64,000 bases of DNA, taken from Viola odorata (Eukaryota > Streptophyta > Magnoliopsida > Malpighiales > Violaceae). Made by a program: the position numbers and the translations under genes. A model generated the notes under the pieces. That model was not told the origin of the DNA, made no database searches, and saw nothing but the letters and a program-made list of their open reading frames with translations. The stretch lies in contig OY829542.1 in assembly GCA_963691705.1 (NCBI GenBank), positions 23,422,579-23,486,578 of the forward strand, given 5' to 3'. Below are positions 23,762 through 36,398 of the stretch, piece after piece; position 1 is the first letter of the stretch, and the number at the start of each line of letters is the position of its first letter.

Positions 23762-24920
23762 AATGGTTTTTGCAAGGTGGGGTTTGAACCGCCACACGAT
23801 TTCTTGAAAGGTGGGGTTTGAGTCGCCACACGATTTTCGCAAGGTGGGGCTTGAACCGCCACACGATCTTTGAAAGGTGGGGTTTAAACCGCCACACGAT
23901 TTTTTGCGAGGTGGGGTTTGAACCGCCACACGATTTTTTGAGAGGTGGGGTTTGAACCGCCACACGATTTTTGCAAGGTGGGGTTTGAACCGCCACATGA
24001 TTTTTGGAAGGTGGGGCTTGAACCGCCACACGATTTTTTGAGAGGTGGGGTTTGAACCGCCACACGATATTTTTTTGAATGGTGGGGTTTGAACCGCCAC
24101 ACGATTTTTTTGAGAGGTGGGGCTTGAACCGCCACACGATTTTTGCAAGGTGGGGTTTGAACCGCCACACGATCTTTGAAATGTGGGGTTTAAACCGCCA
24201 CACGATTTTGGAAGGTGGGGTTTCTGAACCTCCACACGATTTTTTTTTGAATGGTGGGGTTTGAACCGCCACACGATTTTTTTGAGAGGTGGGGTTTTTG
24301 AACCGCCACACGATTTTTGAAAGGTGGGTTTCTGAACCTCCACACGATTTTTTTGAATGGTGGGGTTTGAACCGCCACACTATTTTGCAAGGTGGGGTTT
24401 GAACCGCCACACGATTTTTTGAGAGGTGGGGTTTTTGAACCGCCACACGATTTTTGAAAGGTGGGGTTTCTGAACCTCCACACGATTTTTTTGAATGGTG
24501 GGGTTTGAACCGCCACACGATTTTTGGAAGGTGGGGTTTGAACCGCCACATGATTTTTGGAAGGTGGGGTTTGAACCGCCACACGATTTTTTTTTAAATG
24601 TGGGGTTTGAACCGCCACACTATTTTTGGAAGGTGGGGTTTCTGAACCGCCACATGATTCTTTGAAATGTGGGGTTTGAACCGCCACACGATTTTTGAAA
24701 TGTGGGGTTTGAACCTCCACACGATTTTTTTTGAAATGTGGGGTTTGAACCGCCACACGATTTTTTGGAAGGTGGGGTTTCTGCCTCCACACGATTTTTT
24801 TGAAATGTGGGGTTTGAACCGCCACACGATTTTTTTTGAAAGGTGGGGTTTCTGAACCTCCACACGATTTTTGAAAGGTGGGGTTTCTGAACCTCCACAC
24901 GATTTTTTTTGAATGGTGGA
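23762..24920. repeat. Tandem array of about 33 units, about 34 bp each (M 3' region)
   Basis: The unit is GGTGGGGTTTGAACCGCCAC, then ACGATTTTT and a few variable bases. Counting CACACGAT and its variants from 23791 to 24893 gives about 33 units with spacing 30-39 bp. Each unit can fold: GTGGGGTT pairs with AACC(G)CCAC across a two-base loop. Long minus-strand frames (281, 251 and 194 residues, in different frames) only reflect the lack of stop codons in the repeat. Tandem arrays in the 3' UTR are a known habit of Tat/Ogre elements and a source of satellite DNA. Confidence 0.95.
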
Positions 24921-24929
24921 GTGGTAACG

Positions 24930-27432
24930 TGCTCCATTCAGACATTTATTGGATGGATTTGTTGGCGGAAATTGATCATAATGTGAGATTCCATCGAAAC
25001 ATATCTGTATCCTGCAGATAAGGAGGAAACAAACAGGAAGCAGCAGTGGATGGAAAAAATATAGAGCAAATGATAAATGGAAACAATCAAATCATGTATG
25101 TTGTATATGAAAGTATTCCCACACTACCCAAAGATTTGCCCCCAGTATTTTATAAAAGCAACTTCCCTATCAAGAGATGATTCAACAAGTTTATGCATTT
25201 CTGGAGAACATGTCATCCATTTTCTATCATATAAGCATGCTTGATACAAGTCTAGAAAAGCATCCGCATCTTGCCCAGGAGATAACGACCTCAAGGACAA
25301 AACTTTCCCACAACATGTAGGCGTAAGCAGTCCTCACCAGATATTAGTGTTTGCGCTCACACTCAGGAATAAGGCTATGTGTTTACACTCTTAGAAATGC
25401 AGCAACATAGCACACAGTCAGATTTGCAATGTCAATCCGAGTGAATAAACTTCAGATAAAGATGCACATGCATGGGCATTCTAGTAATCGAAAGGACTTT
25501 GCGGGGAGAAGAAGTGAATATATTCTTCTTTAATGAACAGGGCCTGCTGATTGGCCACAGTAAGGGCAAAGTGCACAAGTCCTTCCGTCTTGCTGGGGAT
25601 GCTTCTTCCCACTATCACTTTGAGGGCACAGTGCTTAGATGCTGGATATGTTCCTCCTTGGTCATTTTGAGGGCAAAGCGCCCAGGTTCTTTGATCTTTG
25701 CCGGGAACGCTCTTTGATTACTTTGGTGAAGCCCTAAAACTTTCCCTTGAGAGGTCCACAATTTATTGTTTGAATACAACTAGGTTCTAAGTCTTTGAAT
25801 CTCGGTGAACCCTAGACGATGAGGTTTTTCATGGGTCTGAGACTGGTCGGACTAATTGCCACTGCTGTGTACCACCCCTGCCTTGGTTGTTATGGGGAAA
25901 TAGCCTTCACTTTTCTCCTTTTGGAAGATTGACCTGGAGCCATTTTTCGTACTTGCTTCTGCTTTTCTTTCCTTTTTTTTTTCTTCTTTCTTTTTTCTTT
26001 TTTTCTTTTTCTTCTCTTTTTTCTTTTCTTTTTTTCTTGTTTCTTTTTTTTCTTTTTTTTCTTTTTCCTTTTTGTTTCTTTTTCTCTTTTTATTCTTTTT
26101 CCTTTTTGTTTCTTTTTCTCTTTTTATTCTAGCACAAAATACATAGAGCAAGTACCGTTTTCGTGCTGGCTTTCCTTGGTCTTGGTTTAAGGCAGAGGCC
26201 TTCATTTCTTTCTCTTCTCGGCGTCCTTACAGTGCCGACCATCAATATTCAAGGATTTCTTCTTTCTTCTTTTGCAAACCTCACTCACTGTGCACCTTGC
26301 CCCCGGTTAGCAATCTCAGTCTGGCACTGTTCATTGTCTTATATAAAAAAAGAAAATGGAAGAAAGAGCAAAGTCCAATGTCATTTTACTGCTATCCCAT
26401 GGCTAATGGTGCATGTACCCTGGATATTATGCAAATCTAACTAGCACTTTAGTTTAGCATTTGCACTCATGAAAGAAGTATGGCATGAAGGCCCAAAATA
26501 CTCACAATGATGTATTTGTGACTGCTTACGTCTAAACATGCCGCGGATATAAGAGCTAGCAGGCGAGATCATGCATGTCATATAATTTCAAATGGATGCA
26601 CAAGTTATCCATGATGCAGAAACATGTTGAACATGCTCAATTTAAGGAAGGTTTGAAAATTTGAGGGTAGTGTGGATTTTATTTAGCAAACAAATTCATT
26701 CACAAAAATCTCAACAGTTTTAGCAATTCCATAGACAGAATATAAGGACGTGGTCACTCGCAAATTTTTTTTTGTTTTTTTTTGTTTTTTGTTTTTTAAC
26801 AATTAAAAGAGTTGCCCCCAATATGGGAATGAATGCATACTGTTTGTACAAAAATTTAAAGAGGCAGAGAGGTAGATGGACTTCTCTGAACATGTGCAAC
26901 AGAGCAGAAATGATAGTCATTTCAAAGTTGGTAGGAGGAGGGTTCCTCCGTCTCGCTGAGAATCATACAAGTAACCATGGTATGATTCAAGTTCCTGCAA
27001 AAATAAAGAGAAAACAATGGGTAGAACCGAAGGGCGATTCAGGAAAGACAATGTAATCAATAGGTTTTAAACTCTCCCTTTTCTAGTGAGGCTTTATCCC
27101 AATATGTCTGGTGTGATTCGGATTCTATCATAGGTCCTTCCATTCGGACATCGAAGCTTCACGATATTTTTGCAGAAATCGGACATGGATACGTTTGGAC
27201 GTTGATGTCCACTGGGATGACGATAGGGAATTGTAGATCGAGATCTGGGCCGGGACACTGCAAAATTTGAATGTTGATGAAGAGATGAGATCCGAACGGG
27301 GATACCGCAAAATTCGGATGCTGATGTAGATTACATAGCAGGGAAGAACATTCTTAAATCTTTGAATCATCAGACTATCGACGATATGAGCATGGATCCA
27401 TACATTGCCAAAAAGAGACCTCCCAGACGGCC
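24930..27432 (-). other. M non-coding region homologous to G's 3' region
   Basis: Read on the minus strand, 25080-25480 and 26440-26600 match G1's 3' region (around 18750-18896 plus 35072-35170, and 17640-17770). M and G thus share this backbone. The purine-rich tract of G (18165-18250) corresponds to a longer pyrimidine run here at 25960-26135. I see no gene; the lysine-rich frame at 25852-26205 is the antisense of that run. Confidence 0.7.
25960..26135. repeat. Polypyrimidine tract (TTTTC)n
   Basis: About 170 bases are almost only T and C on the plus strand, with a CCTTTTTGTTTCTTTTTCTC duplication near its end. It is an expanded relative of the A/G tract in element G. Confidence 0.9.
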
Positions 27433-28250
27433 AGAGGTGTACATGGGTCAGGTCGGGCCGATTATGGCCCATAATGGCCAGTTGGCGGGTTGGGTTTTCA
27501 GAAACCAAAATGAGGGATTGGGCCTTCCTAACTGGGCCGACCTATTAACCAAACCCATTCTAAATTCCCTCTCTTTTCTTTTCTTCTCTCCCATTTCTTT
27601 CTCTATTTTCTTCTTTCTCCTTAAACGAAACCGAGCTCTCTCCCTTTCTAAAACACAATTCCCTTTTGAAGACCAACCAAATCCTCATAAAATCTTACCA
27701 AAATCCAAACAGTCCCTCCGCTTACATACCAAAACAAAACTTGGCTATCAACACATAATGGAGAGGTCGGCGAAAATGCTTCTACTTGTCATGATATTGT
27801 CTTTGGCTTGGCTGATTGCTGTGGTGATGATGTGGTTTATTCAAGGCAAGTGCGTATGTATTTGAGCTTCATATGTTCCGTACTTTGAAGTGGTTATTTT
27901 CTATCCCCTCTTAATAATCATATCATGAACACTTGCATTTATGCTTATCTATTCCCTTTCTGAATTTATATACACTTATGGTTTGTAATAATTTGTATTT
28001 GGATTGAGAATTTTTTTTTTGTGCTATTACTCTTATGAAGTAATTTTGGGTAGTGTAGCGGTCGGTGTTGGGAGGGGAAACGGAGGAGAAGTCTCGCATG
28101 GAAGAGGTAAGGTGATGAGAGTTGAGAGGTAGAGGGCGGCGGAAAGGAAAAAATGATGCTTATATACTTAGGGTTAGGCTAATTTGACGGGCCAGGTCGG
28201 GTCGGTTATGTACCCGTTAACCGTGGGTTATTCTAATTTTGTACACCCCT
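27433..28250. mobile_element. Small non-autonomous hAT element (818 bp) inside M
   Basis: The left end is AGAGGTGTACATGGGTCAGG and the right end, inverted, is AGGGGTGTACAAAATTAG; both ends have CCCGAC/GGTCGGG-rich subterminal motifs. Flanking 8-bp sequences AGACGGCC (27425-27432) and ACATGGCC (28251-28258) match at six of eight bases, as expected for an aged target duplication. Inside is a 36-codon frame (27758-27865) starting MERSAKMLLLVMILSLAW, hydrophobic like a signal or membrane segment, preceded by a pyrimidine-rich leader. It could be a captured exon or a remnant of the autonomous parent. Confidence 0.65.
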
Positions 28251-30015
28251 ACATGGCCTAACTCTTCCCTCGCCCAAAATGGACCAATATGCTCACATTG
28301 CTAGATGTTAGCGTGGTCACTCTGGCCAATGCCCAAAATTGTCAAAAATCATAGCCTCTGGTGAAATTGCTGAAGATACGAGAGAAGCTTTCATTCATTC
28401 CCAAGGCATGGAGGGATGTTCATCCAAGAGCTGGCAGGAGGATTCCTCTACACTCACTGTGTAGCGTTGGGCTAAAACCAAGGTAAAATGGATGCAAAGA
28501 GCTCATTGTTGCGAGCTATCATTCTGTATGTTTGCCCCCCTGCAAAAATAATATGCCCAACTATGGATGAAATGCCCCTCAATGTAGAAACACGACTACA
28601 CTAAATTGAAAAGTCATATAAAGAAAGGGACTACCCGGGGTATGCGAAGCAGAATCAGCAAGGGTAAAAATGACGATTATTCAAGAGTCGGTAGGAGGAC
28701 TCCTTCGTCCTATTGAGTAGTGATGGAATTCTTCTGGTCGTCATTTTGTTGCCCTTTTTTTTTTGATATCTTTGATCGAAAACCTATTTCTTTGCCGAAA
28801 TGCTCGCCTATCGTTATGCTATCAAATTTGATTAAATCAAACTGATTTAGGAGCCTCAATGCTCCCCCCTACATAAAATAATTAGTGCACATGGAGCATA
28901 GTAAAGATTCAAAAATTATTACTTCTAAAATAAATTTTGCCAAATATTTCTCCCCCTTTATCAACAACAAAACGGGTAAAAAGAATTATACCCAAGCTAA
29001 TTCATTTTCAAAAGAAAAATATTCAAGCTAAATCATTCATTACAATAGTCAAAATAATATATCCAATCAAAAAGAGTATATTTAATCAAACAAAAATATA
29101 TCCAAATACATCCAGCAAAACCATGGAGGGTAAATAAAGGAGCCAACACATCAAATAAAAATTACTTCATAAAGTAATTGTGCAACAATTATCCAACAAA
29201 AATGTCAAACACAAATATGCATAACCAATACAGAATATTTATTCATAAAACATAATTAGTACAAACATGGATAATGCGCAAAATACAAACATCATATAAA
29301 TCCAAATTCCTTCATAAAGGAATAGTATAATACTTATTCAATCTAAACAAAACATTACAAAGCATAAGAGTAGATAAGTTCCAAAAATAAAAACTATAGT
29401 AGAGAATACTAATGCTGCTCGGATATGATCAAAGAGAACATTGAGGTGAAGGGCAGTGACACGGAGGGCACTGATACTTGGGACACATGAACAAGTCGAC
29501 ATTTCTTGGACAATTTTTGAACATGAGAAGGGGAAAAACGAAGAGAGAAATCATCAAAGCCAATATTGACAACATCATCCTCATCTCAAACGATAGCATC
29601 TTGAAAGTTAAAAGAATTTGAAGGCAAGGCTTTCGGTTTGGAAATTTCAGATTTAGCTAGAGGTGTAGTGATTCCAATGTGAATTAAGGGAGTATTTATA
29701 CGCAAATTATACACCAAAAAGTCTATAATTCACAGCTCAAAGATATGCAAAATGTCTACTCTTACGGCCGTTGCATGTGTACGAGGATATTGGATAATTT
29801 GATAGGATTTGGTGAGGATTTGAATAGATTTCGAAAAGAAAAAAAAAACTTCCAAAAGCACTCCTATCATTTGACTCAATTTCTCATATTTCAAAAAATA
29901 TCACATCCACCACATGTCCTTAATAATCAATCACATGAACAAATGAATCAAGTAAATAATCACAATAGCATGGACATTAAGGATAGAGTTTTAGGAATAC
30001 CGGATGGAGAATCAT
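28251..30015 (-). other. Degenerate copia-related flank in M
   Basis: On the minus strand this follows the copia pol fragment. It holds a TATA-like GTATAAATACTCCC near 29695 and a purine run GTAGGGGGGAGCATTGAGG near 28865, as in copia 3' regions. No boundaries or target duplications could be set. The rest is AT-rich with no gene. Confidence 0.4.
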
Positions 30016-30690
30016 TCAAAATGGATAACAAATGCCACTTTCCTGTCTTAGCTCCACGAAATGATCCTTTGCAAGAGGCTTAGTGAAAATGTCTCGATAA
30101 AGAGTAATGTCTACATCTTTACCGTCTTCGTCTTTGTCAAGATTTGTGGTAGGACTAAGGGGAATAGGACTCTCCTTGATATTATCACATCCATATTTGG
30201 TGAGGAGATCCTTGATATACTTTGCTTGGTTGATAAAGATACCATCTTGAGATTGTCGGATTTGACGTCCAAGGGAGAATGTCAATTCTCCCATCATGCT
30301 CATCTCAAATTCACTATGCATACATTTTTCAAAGTCCTTGCACAAAGAATCATTAGTAGCACCAAAGATAATATCATCAACATAAATTTGCACAATTAAC
30401 ATATGTTCACCATCATGTTTAGTGAAGAGTGTAGAATCAATTTTTCCCATTTTGAAACCATTTTTTTTTTTAACAAAAATTGACTTGAACGATCATGCCA
30501 AGCTCTAGGAGCTTGTTTAAGACCATACAAAGCCTTTTCCAATTTAAAAACAGGGTTAGGAAATTTATGATCTTCAAAATCGGGGTTTTCACATCCATTT
30601 GATATAAACTCATATTCTAGCGAGGCATTATGCAGGTAACCACGACCTACCTCAAACTCTAACTCGGGTTCCTGCAAAATAAATAAGAAA
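30016..30690 (-). pseudogene. Ty1/copia reverse transcriptase fragment, frameshifted and deleted
   Basis: Two overlapping minus-strand frames (30677-30396 and 30450-30016) carry copia RT motifs: KALYGLKQAPRAWH, then VDDIIFGATN around the catalytic YVDD, then SLGRQIRQ and GIFINQAKY. A frameshift lies between them near 30450, in a T run. After TLYR the frame jumps to DIFTKPLAKDHF, the end of copia pol, so most of RNase H has been deleted. Gag, protease and integrase are absent. It is copia debris carried within M, not an M gene. Confidence 0.85.
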
Positions 30691-31958
30691 TGGTTAGAAT
30701 GAAGGGTGATTCAAAGAAAAAATGATCAATATAATTAATAAGTTATGGAATCTCCCTTTTCTAGCAAGGCGTTATGCAGATAACCGCGGAATGATTCAAA
30801 TTCTGACTCGGGTTCAAGACGATATTGGAATCAAATTCTAATTATCTCCTTCTCAATCACCCATGGATAATCACCTATCAAGATACAAAATACAATCCAT
30901 TAGTAGCATCAAATTTATGCATGTGCTAAAGGATTAATGATATTGATACGGTAGGCGAAACATCCATTGGGTATGGTGTCGGGATGCTGGAGTGTTAGGG
31001 TGATATGAGCAAAGCGAAGTAGTTGGACACGCCTTAATTTCATCTTTTCTGACAGTTTGTGTCTTGGGGCAAGACAAATTACGACTAATCGAAAATGAGA
31101 GATTTTGGACCCCGAGGATCTAATTTGTCTCCTTCAAGCCTGGTTATAAACAAAAATGTAAATAAGTATAATAAAAACTATACAGTAATAAAAAATATAT
31201 GAATTTCGTTTTAATAGGTAATAGTGTCAAAAATAATTACAACTCATCACTAAGTACAACAAAAAATATAATGAACTAGATATGTAATTAAATGCTCCTT
31301 GATGAGTGGACATGTCAGAGGAGCAATTCCACCAAACTCTCTTCGTGCCCTCCTTCTGCAAGGATGACAAAAAATGGATCCTAATCAGTAGCATCTGAAT
31401 GGAGAATGTATATAAAGGTGAGTAAAGTCATAGGAAAAAAAAGAATCATGGTATCACAAGAAAGAAAATAGAATCATAGCATCGCAAGGGAAAAAAAAAA
31501 AATGAAACCTTGTATCGCAACAAGAATTATCATGGTATGATGGTAAAAAAAAATGGAGAATCATGGCAATAATGAGGCATGTTGGAAATATACATACGAT
31601 CATGATGCATATGTTGGGTAATTTCAACTATTTCTAACTGGCTGAAAGGCTCCCGGACGATACCATAAAAGTGGTCCCTCAGTAAATGGATATGTGATTG
31701 CTTACTGGGACCTAAGTCCATCAGGGCGCTCATCCATTTAGGGGTTCTAGTCCGAGTTTAGGGTTCATGAAAGCTTACTGGGACCTAAGTCCATCAGGGC
31801 TTCACTAATACCAACCTAATCCTATTTGGGAAGGGCCCGGCGGAAGGGCATTATGCGTGAAATGCACGTGAGAATACAACAGTTGATATCAAAGCGAATA
31901 AATAATCAAACAACACAAATAAACACCTCAAACAAATAATTCCGGCTTCGACCCGAAA
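30691..31958 (-). other. M 5' internal region and leader
   Basis: No gene was seen. The part next to the PBS (about 31600-31900) contains minus-strand phrases such as CACTTTTATGGTATCGTCCG and repeated CTGATGGACTTAGGTCCCAG, related to the G leader. The gag that occupies this place in G is missing. Confidence 0.55.
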
Positions 31959-31980
31959 GTCCCCAGCGGAGTCGCCAAAC
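31959..31980 (-). other. PBS of element M
   Basis: Minus strand GTTTGGCGACTCCGCTGGGG directly follows the 5' LTR end. This is the exact Ogre-type tRNA-Arg PBS. Confidence 0.85.
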
Positions 31981-34900
31981 TGTCGCACCGTCGCGAGCGA
32001 AATTCGGGACGCAATGAAAATCACATAACAATGAAGTCGCCACCCTAATTTTCTAAGGTTTAGGGGAACCTAAAAAGTCCAAAAAAAGAAGAAAATAAAA
32101 TAAAAGCTAAGGCACAAATAAAAAGGGTCTAAACCCGAGAACGATGGTTCGGGGTCGTTTTATGGACTCGGGAAGGTGTTAGGCACCCGAGTCTCATCCT
32201 AAAAAGGTTACCGGTTCTAAAAAGAGGTGTTTAAAAATCACATTGAAAACAAGTAATTTGGCCCTCAGAGGGGAATCGTCGCTTTAGCTTTTAAGTTGGT
32301 TTGATTGATTTTATCCTAATTATTGTCGAGTTGTTAATCAGAAAATAACATTTTTTATCCTCTAAAAGATGAAAAAGGTGGGTTGCATACCTATTCCGGT
32401 TAGATTTAGCCAAGTTCAAAATTATTCCGTTTACATGCGAAATTAGGTGAGGTTACTACCATTTTGTTAATCTTTACCAAAGCGACGACCCTAGTGAACA
32501 ACGATGCATCACTATCATCATCGGGCCAATGCACGTGCTTAACCCTATTTACTAGGTAATTCTACGCATGCATAGACTAGCAAAGTACCATTTATATAAA
32601 TGCGAGAAAACACGTTGAAAAGAGAAAAAACCGGGAAGTGGGGTCGAAGCCGCGCACATAACACATTTGTCAAGATAGCATAAATTAAAAATACAATCAT
32701 GGGGTCGAAGCCGCACACGATACACATTCATCAAGATAAGCATAAATTCATGGGGACGAAGCCGCACACGAAACAAGCATAAAATAAAGAACATTCATTG
32801 GTATAAGCATCATGCAAACAAATTAATTCGAATTCTAACAATTCTAAATAATCATGCATACGATAAATAATAAATTAAAGTACATTTATCCAAAAGAAAA
32901 GGGAAAAAGGAAAACATACCTGGACGAGCTTAACCTGTAAATCAATGATTAGTGGCAACAATTGATAATAAAATAAATAAATACTGAAGATAAATATTAC
33001 AAATTAATTACAAATTCGCAAATAAATAAATACAACGATTAAATTCTCCATTCGAGCTCCGCAATTGGGAATGACACATCGAACTCCTCATCAAACTCCG
33101 TCAAACTCGTTGAGCATCATCACGACGAACGTGCAAGCAAAAATAGACAAATAAACGCGTATAAGTAAGGGACTCACAAATAAATTTCAAATGATTAAAT
33201 ATTAATAAAAATGGAATCCCTTACCCATTAAAGTTGGCGTAGCATCCGATCGAGATGATAATCGCGAATTCGGTACCTGCAAAAGTGAGGAACGAGTTAA
33301 TACACGATTTTAATTAAAAGGGCTTGGGCCGTAGCCCATTTCTTTTATTTTTTTCTCATGGGCCGTAGCCCATTTTTCTTCTTTCCCTTCTTTGGGCCGC
33401 AGCCCATTCCTCTCCTTTCTTTTATTATTTTTTCATGGGCCGCAGCCCATTATCTCCTTCTTTCTTTGGTTGGGCCGAGGCCCAACCCCTCTCCTTCCTT
33501 CTCCTTTTCTTTCTTTCCTTCATTCTTTTTTCATTTTAGGGCTGCGCAGCAGCCCTTCTTCTCCTTCTTCTCCTTCTTTATTTCTTGTTTTTTTATTTTT
33601 TTCTTTCCTTTTGGTCCTTCCGGCCAAGGAAGCAGGCAGCGGTGGTTTGGTGGCGCGGCTGGGAAGCAAGCAACAACAGCAACGGTGGTGATGGAGGAAC
33701 AGCGGTGGGCAGAGGCGCTGGTTGGCCGCGACGGCGAGGGAGGAACGGCGGCGGCTGTGAGTGAGGTGAGGATTTTTTCTGATTTGTTGGCTGTTTTGGT
33801 GATCTGTTTCGGTGATTGATTTTTGGGGGTGATGATTTAATTGATGATGGTTGATTTCGGGTTATTTGGTTCGGTTGTGGTTGGTTTCGGATTGTTTGGG
33901 CTTGGCCGGTTGAATTTGGTGACGGAGGCGTTGGTGGCTTGCGGCGGTGGGCGGCGAACAGCGGTGATGAGATGGTCGGCGGTGGGCAGCGGCAGCGGCG
34001 AGCAGTGGAGGAGATTCGGATTGAATTTGCAGGGGAATTGTGATCAGTTTTTGATTTGGTGCAGGGATTGATTTTAATTTGGCAGAGGGATGGATTTAAT
34101 TTTTGGCAGAAGATGGATTGGGATTTAATTTGGGATTGGTTTAATTGGTTTGGCAGAGGGATGGTTTGCTTGTGAGGGATTTGGATTTTGGCTGCCTCCC
34201 TTCGGATTTAGCTAATTGGGATGGAATTTGGTAAGTGATGGCTGTTTGGTTGATTGATTTTAGTTTTAATTTGGGAAAGGGTTTGGGATTGGAATTAATT
34301 GCAGGATGATTGATTGGAATGAATTGCAAGAGGATTGATTTGGATTTGATTGGAATGAATTGCAAGAGGATTGATTTGGATTTTTGGCAGAGGATGCTTG
34401 GATTGGCAGAGGCTGGATTAATTTGGCAGAGGGATTTCTGATTGCTCCCTCCCCGATTGAAATTGGGTGGTCTGTTTATGATGGGATCCAATTTACTTTG
34501 AAAGAAAAATGTGGAGGATCCATTCGTATCAAATCTTTGAAAAAACAAGAGATTGTATCTTTGAAAAACAGAGAGGGGAGCCGTCTGCGGGCTAGGGTGT
34601 AGGTTTCTTTCTAAAAAAAATGGAGGGGGTAGGATTGTGTGTCCGATTTCTTTTGACAATTGGAGAGTTGAGGTAAGAAAAAGGAATCCAATGTTGGTAT
34701 GGTCGTGCAAGAGAAAAAATGGAAAAGGGAGATGGTGTGTTTTTTTAATAAAATTGAAAGGGAAGAGATGATGATGTTCGGATGGTGGAGAGAAAAAAAT
34801 GAGTAAAGTAATGTAAAGTAAAGTGAAAGTGAAAAATGGGTATGATTAGTTTTTGTGATTCGATCAAATGATACGAGAAATTTTACTTGGAATCGATAAA

Positions 34901-35066
34901 AGTTCGAACGAAAAAATACATACAAAATAAAATAAATAACATGAAACAAAAGAAAACAAGATAATAAATAGTAAATAAACGGAAATAACAATACTAAAAA
35001 TAAGATCAAGAATGAGCGAAAAAATGAACGATTTAAATTAATCGTGTCAAAATTCGGGTATCAACA
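31981..35066 (-). repeat. 5' LTR of element M (3086 bp)
   Basis: Nearly identical to 18897-21981. Differences seen by eye include G/A near 32082, A/G near 32107, T/C near 33107, T/G near 33670, G/A near 33711, C/T near 33976 and one extra A near 34915. The flanking AGTGC at 35067 closes the insertion. Confidence 0.9.
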
Positions 35067-35825
35067 AGTGCAAACACTAATATCAGGTGAGGATTGCTTA
35101 CGGCTGCATGTTGTGGGAAAGTCTTGTCCTTGAGGTCATTATTTCTTGAACAAGACGTAGACGCTACCTAGACTTGAATCAATCATGTTCATATGACGAA
35201 AACTGAACGAACATTTTTATCCAAAAAAAAAGAAGAAGAAAAGAGACAAAGGTTTGAATTTATTTTCTTAAACAAAGAAATCATTTTCATTCCAAACAAA
35301 AAAACTTGGGGGCAAGCCATGGGATAAATGTAGGAATATTTGATATTTCTCACATAGGTCAATTGCTTCTTCATGTTTCCATCTGTTGCTGCTTCGGGTT
35401 TGTTTCCTTTCAATTTGCAGGATACAGATATGCTCCAGTGAAATCTCAACCAGGGGTCTTCGATGACAACATCGTTGTAAAGCCCTCGCCATCTTGGATT
35501 TTCCTCAAAGTCCAATCAACATCGAATAGAGAATGTTACCACTCCTCAACCTTGGGTCTTCGATGACAACATCGTTGTAAAGCCCTCGCCATCTGGAATT
35601 TTCATCAAAATCCAATGGATTCATACGGTCACGTCTCCCAAAAATTCATAAATAGTCATCGAATCAACATCAAAGCAAAGGTATGTTACCGTCAATCAAT
35701 ATCTGAGCGAAGGTATGTTACCACTCTCATTTACATAATTCTACATTTCGGCATAATTATTACTCCTCCTTGAGCGACTACTTTTCTGCATGTCTAAATA
35801 ACTCCTCCTTGAGTGACAAAATTTT

Positions 35826-36267
35826 CAGCACCAGCGTCCGGAGAGCGATAGCCTCGCACGGTCGTGTAGTTACATCTTCAGCACCAGCGTCTGGAGAGCG
35901 ATAGCCTCGCACGGTCGTGTAGTTACATCTTCAGCACCAGCGTCCGGAGAGCGATAGCCTCGCACGGTCGTGTAGTTACATCTTCAGCACCAGCGTTCGC
36001 ACGGTCGTGAAGTTACATTTTCAGCACCAGCATCCGGAGAGCGATAGCCTCGCACGGACCTTCATTCACATTGCCACGTCAACATCCAGAGAGCGATAGC
36101 CTCGCACGGACCTTCATTCACATGGCCATGTCAACGTTCGGAGAGCGATAGCCTCGCACGGACCTCCCTTCTCATTTCCAGATCAGCATCCGAAGAGCGA
36201 TAGCCTCGCACGGACATGCAACCTCATTTTTTTTCATGCCAGCATCTAGCAATGCGATAGCCTCGCC
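35826..36267. repeat. 53-bp tandem array of G1 (short allele)
   Basis: The unit is CGTCCGGAGAGCGATAGCCT, then CGCACGGTCGTGTAGTTACA and TCTTCAGCACCAG. There are three good units, then truncated and diverged units. The G2 array at 47526-48124 has eight good units. Confidence 0.9.
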
Positions 36268-36398
36268 TAGACTAGAATTTAAAGCATACCTCCCCCCAGA
36301 GCGACATCATCACTGTAAGTTTGAGGTAAGACCCGCTGTGTCGTCAAAATTCGGATATAGGGGCAACTGTCTTTACTGCTTATCAAATACTTCGATAA

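Larger units (their letters stand above)
18897..35066 (-). mobile_element. Element M: complete 16.2-kb Tat/Ogre-like retrotransposon without gag
   Basis: M is inserted in minus orientation into G1. Target duplications AGTGC lie at 18892-18896 and 35067-35071, and the uninterrupted site GTGAGTGCAAACAC is still present in G2 near 46794. LTRs are 18897-21981 and 31981-35066. By eye they differ at about six positions plus one 1-bp indel, which indicates recent insertion. The PBS (TGGCGACTCCGCTGGGGAC on the minus strand) ends at 31980 and the polypurine tract starts at 22001. The internal 10 kb has no gag or gypsy pol; it carries repeat arrays, a hAT element and copia debris. M must use proteins from other elements. 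Confidence 0.9.

Noticed and set aside
23762..24920. Repeat array with CRISPR-like look
   Set aside because: The variable parts are only a few bases of T/G/A, not unique spacers, and the context is a plant retrotransposon.
23739..24945. Long minus-strand frames (281, 251 and 194 residues) with repeated VWRFKPH or VAVQTPP units
   Set aside because: They overlap in different frames and follow the 34-bp repeat, which simply lacks stops. There is no start context or known domain.
25852..26205. Lysine/glutamate-rich minus-strand frame
   Set aside because: It is the antisense of a polypyrimidine tract and has no homolog-like motif.
28280..28345. Zinc-knuckle-like CSHC ... GHSGQC reading on the plus strand
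   Set aside because: It needs a frameshift across a stop and has no neighbouring coding sequence, so it is too short to call a gag or LINE fragment.
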